Source: Kiloniellaceae bacterium
GTDB taxonomy: Bacteria; Pseudomonadota; Alphaproteobacteria; Kiloniellales; J153
DNA length: 64,000 bases
Direction of reading: 5' to 3'
NCBI GenBank assembly: GCA_021776095.1
Contig: JAJFGO010000015.1
Span: 1-64,000, forward strand
The notes beneath the pieces are model-generated. The model searched no databases, was not told where the DNA came from, and worked only from the letters and a program-made list of their open reading frames with translations. Shown in pieces: positions 61,243 through 64,000 of this stretch. Within the stretch, counting starts at the first letter, position 1; each line of letters opens with the position of its first letter. The position numbers and the translations under genes were made by a program.

Positions 61243-61327
61243 TGTGACGGCCGGCCAGCGGTGTCACCAATAACAGGAGGAAATTACTCCCACCGGTGCG
61301 CCGCACCGGCATTTTGGAGGTTAACGC

Positions 61328-62164
61328 ATGACCTATAAGAACCTGCTGATTCACCTCGACGACCGTGCGTCCTGCAAGAGCCGGACCGCCGCCGCGATCG
61401 CGCTGGCGCGGTCTCACTCGGCGCACCTGACGGGGCTCTTTGTGGCGGTTGACCCGATCCTGCCCGGCAGCCTCCGCGCCGAGGTCCCGCCAGAGTATTT
61501 GAGCATGCTGGGCGAGCAGCAGGAAGAGGCCATAGAAGCCGGCCGGAAGGCCTTCAACGATATGGTCCGTGCCGCCGATGTGAACACTGAATTCCGCTCG
61601 GTCCGGGTCTCGTCGAGCTCGATCGCGGACGCGGTCGCCTTGCATGCGCGCTATGCCGATCTGGTTCTCTTGGGTCAGCCGGAGAGCGACGTGCGCGGCG
61701 AGTACGAGGCCGGAACCGCCGAGGACGTTATCATGTCGTCCGGCCGTCCGGGCCTGGTGGTGCCATACATCGGCGCCGGCAAGACCATAGGGCGGCGCCC
61801 CATGGTGGCCTGGAACGGTGGGCGCGAGGCCGCGCGCGCAATCAACGACGCCATGCCGATTCTGGAGAACGCCGAGCGGGTCAGCGTGATCGTGGTGAAT
61901 CCGGCATCGGGCGACCACGGTGAGGAACCGGGCGCCGACATCGCCCTGCATTTGGCGCGCCACGGCATAAAGGTCGAAGCACACCATCTGGAAATCCGGG
62001 ACATGAGCGCGGCCGACGCAATTCTGTCTCGTATTGCCGATCAGGATATCGACGTCCTTGTCATGGGGGCTTACGGCCATTCGAGAGTACGCGAATGGGT
62101 TCTGGGCGGTGTCACCCGGCAGATCCTGGCGCAGATGACCGTGCCGGTGCTGATGTCGCACTAG
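61328..62164 (+). CDS. Universal stress protein (copy 2, second uspA)
   Basis: Paralog of 11850-12677. Confidence 0.92.
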   Translation: MTYKNLLIHLDDRASCKSRTAAAIALARSHSAHLTGLFVAVDPILPGSLRAEVPPEYLSMLGEQQEEAIEAGRKAFNDMVRAADVNTEFRSVRVSSSSIADAVALHARYADLVLLGQPESDVRGEYEAGTAEDVIMSSGRPGLVVPYIGAGKTIGRRPMVAWNGGREAARAINDAMPILENAERVSVIVVNPASGDHGEEPGADIALHLARHGIKVEAHHLEIRDMSAADAILSRIADQDIDVLVMGAYGHSRVREWVLGGVTRQILAQMTVPVLMSH

Positions 62165-62320
62165 TGCATGTGTTGATGTCGCGGTAAGGGCCCGGAATCT
62201 CGGCGTTCCAGGCTGCCGTTAGCCTCGACTCCGCAACTCTCTGGCTTCCATTTGATTCCGGAACGGCCGGGCGCTAGGCTTTGCCCAACGTCAATCGGAT
62301 AGCCATCGGAGTTGCCCATC

Positions 62321-63505
62321 ATGCCCGTCGTAAACCGTATCGCCGAATTCCAGGAGGAGATGACCGCCTGGCGCCGCGACATTCACGCCCACCCCGAAAC
62401 CGCCTTCGAGGAAAACCGGACCTCGGATTTCGTCGCCGAAAAACTGGCCGAATGGGGTATCGAGGTGCATCGCGGCATGGCTACCACCGGCGTGGTCGGC
62501 GTGCTGGACGGGCAGAAAGGTGGCAACGGCCGCTCGATCGGCCTGCGTGCGGATCTCGATGCTCTGCACATCCATGAACTCAACGAGTTCGATCACCGCT
62601 CGCGCAATGAAGGCAAGATGCACGCCTGCGGTCACGATGGCCATACGACCATGCTGCTGGGTGCCGCAAAGTACTTGGCCGAGACCCGCAACTTTTCCGG
62701 CCGGGTGTGCTTCATCTTTCAGCCGGCGGAAGAGAACGAGGGCGGTGGCCGGGTCATGGTAGAGGACGGCCTGTTCGAGAAGTTTCCTGTCGAGTCGGTT
62801 TATGGCATGCACAACATGCCCGGAACGCCGGTCGGTAAAGTCGACATGAAGGCCGGTCCGGCCATGGCTTCTTTCGATATCTTCGAGATCACGGTCACCG
62901 GCAAGGGCAGTCACGCCGCCATGCCGCAGCAAGGGCACGATCCCGTCCTAGCGGCCTCGCAGATCGTGACCGCTTTGCAAGGCATCGTCAGCCGCCGGGT
63001 CGATCCCATGGAATCCCTGGTGGTCAGCGTGACCCAGTTCCACGCCGGCGATACCTGGAACGTGATACCGAACCAGGCGGTGTTGCGCGGCACGGTGCGT
63101 TGCTTCAAGCCGGAAGTGCGCGATTTCGTCGAAGCCGAGATCAAGCACATCGCGGAAACCATCGGCGGCGCACATCGCGCGACCTTGGACTATCGTTACG
63201 AGCGCCGCTATCCCGCCCTGGTCAACACCGAGCGGGAGACCGAAATCGCGGCCTCTATCGCGGCCCAAATCGTCGGCGAACAGAATGTCCAGGCGAACGC
63301 GCCGGCGCTCATGGGCTCGGAGGATTTCGCCTACATGCTGCAGGAAAAACCGGGCTGCTACATCTGGCTCGGCAACGGCACCGAGGGCGGCCCCGGCGGT
63401 TGCTCCGTACACAACCCACATTACGACTTCAACGACGATATTTCGGTTCTGGGCGCCAGCTATTGGGCCAAGCTGGTTGAGACCACGATGCCACGGGCGA
63501 ACTGA
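62321..63505 (+). CDS. M20 family amidohydrolase, copy 2
   Basis: Paralog of 12740-13924. Confidence 0.94.
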   Translation: MPVVNRIAEFQEEMTAWRRDIHAHPETAFEENRTSDFVAEKLAEWGIEVHRGMATTGVVGVLDGQKGGNGRSIGLRADLDALHIHELNEFDHRSRNEGKMHACGHDGHTTMLLGAAKYLAETRNFSGRVCFIFQPAEENEGGGRVMVEDGLFEKFPVESVYGMHNMPGTPVGKVDMKAGPAMASFDIFEITVTGKGSHAAMPQQGHDPVLAASQIVTALQGIVSRRVDPMESLVVSVTQFHAGDTWNVIPNQAVLRGTVRCFKPEVRDFVEAEIKHIAETIGGAHRATLDYRYERRYPALVNTERETEIAASIAAQIVGEQNVQANAPALMGSEDFAYMLQEKPGCYIWLGNGTEGGPGGCSVHNPHYDFNDDISVLGASYWAKLVETTMPRAN

Positions 63506-63513
63506 GGTCGAAA

Positions 63514-64000
63514 ATGCCGGCTGGCGATAAAGGCGAGGCTGTTTACAGCGACGACTTTATCGCCAAGCTGGAATTGCTTTGGGGCGAGGGATTCCTCTCA
63601 CCCGGTGGGTCGTCGGAAATCGCCGAGTTGTTTCGCGGCGTCGATCTGACCGGCGCCAGTGTCCTCAATATCGGCAGCGGTCTGGGCACCATGGACCGAA
63701 TTCTGGCACGCGACCATGGGGCGGCGCGGGTCCTTGGCGTCGATATCGAGGCCCAACTGATCGAACGCGCCGGGGCCGCCGCTCAGCGCGAAGGCTTGGC
63801 GGATCGTGTGTCCTTTCAGTTGGTCGCCCCCGGACCGCTGCCCTTTCCAGACAATTGTTTCGATGTGGTAACCAGCAAAGACGCGATCATCTGCATCGAA
63901 GACAAGCGCGCGCTTTACGCGGAGGCCGCGCGGGTTCTGAAACCGAGCGGGCGCTTGATCGTGAGCGACTGGTTGGGCGGTGCGCCGCCGTACTCGGCCG
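63514..64000 (+). CDS. SAM-dependent methyltransferase (partial, runs off window)
   Basis: Open frame MPAGDKGEAVYSDDFIAKLELLWGEGFLSPGGSSEIAELFRGVDLTGASVLNIGSGLGTMDRILARDHGAARVLGVDIE. Confidence 0.88.
   Translation, partial: MPAGDKGEAVYSDDFIAKLELLWGEGFLSPGGSSEIAELFRGVDLTGASVLNIGSGLGTMDRILARDHGAARVLGVDIEAQLIERAGAAAQREGLADRVSFQLVAPGPLPFPDNCFDVVTSKDAIICIEDKRALYAEAARVLKPSGRLIVSDWLGGAPPYSA

Larger units (their letters stand above)
47419..63505. repeat. Segmental duplication copy A2 (same gene order as 1-13924, plus two insertions)
   Basis: Same 16 genes in same order and orientation; translated products clearly alignable throughout. Confidence 0.95.

Noticed and set aside
1-64000. CRISPR arrays, tRNA/rRNA genes, phage or integrase genes
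   Set aside because: No regularly spaced direct repeats, no tRNA-like sequences recognised, and no integrase, transposase or phage structural ORF in the track.

Overview
High-GC alphaproteobacterial chromosomal DNA (gene content and order look Rhodospirillales-like; inference). The dominant structure is a large collinear segmental duplication. A ~14-16 kb block (fabI - yihY - cbpM-like - cbpA/dnaJ-like - glycine-zipper protein - pdxH - CDF transporter - uspA - small conserved ORF - SDR - 1-Cys peroxiredoxin - PadR-like ORF - ALAS hemA - class III aminotransferase - uspA - M20 amidohydrolase) occurs at 1-13924 and again at 47419-63505. Gene order and orientation are the same and all ORFs are intact, with roughly 70-88% protein identity by eye. 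Copy 2 differs by a ~1.2 kb low-GC insert (PadR regulator plus a permease-prefix-like protein) between fabI and yihY, and by an extra ~100-aa ORF after uspA. The segment between the copies (14-47 kb) carries two RND efflux systems, ABC-F, GFA, GGDEF, a D-2-hydroxyacid dehydrogenase, a secreted DUF3344/post-COAP-1-like protein, an EipB-like protein, an M24 peptidase, a nuclease, a BigR/SqrR-like ArsR, an HDAC-family protein, xseB-ispA-dxs-tlyA, TauE, SppA, an RNA methyltransferase, a TetR/OYE redox cluster and aroC. Conserved FNR/FixK-type boxes precede all four uspA genes and both hemA genes. Twin TetR-type operators precede tetR and the OYE gene. A 267-bp MITE-like element and several REP-like palindromes occur only in the middle segment. 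An assembly or strain-chimera explanation of the duplication cannot be excluded from sequence alone.
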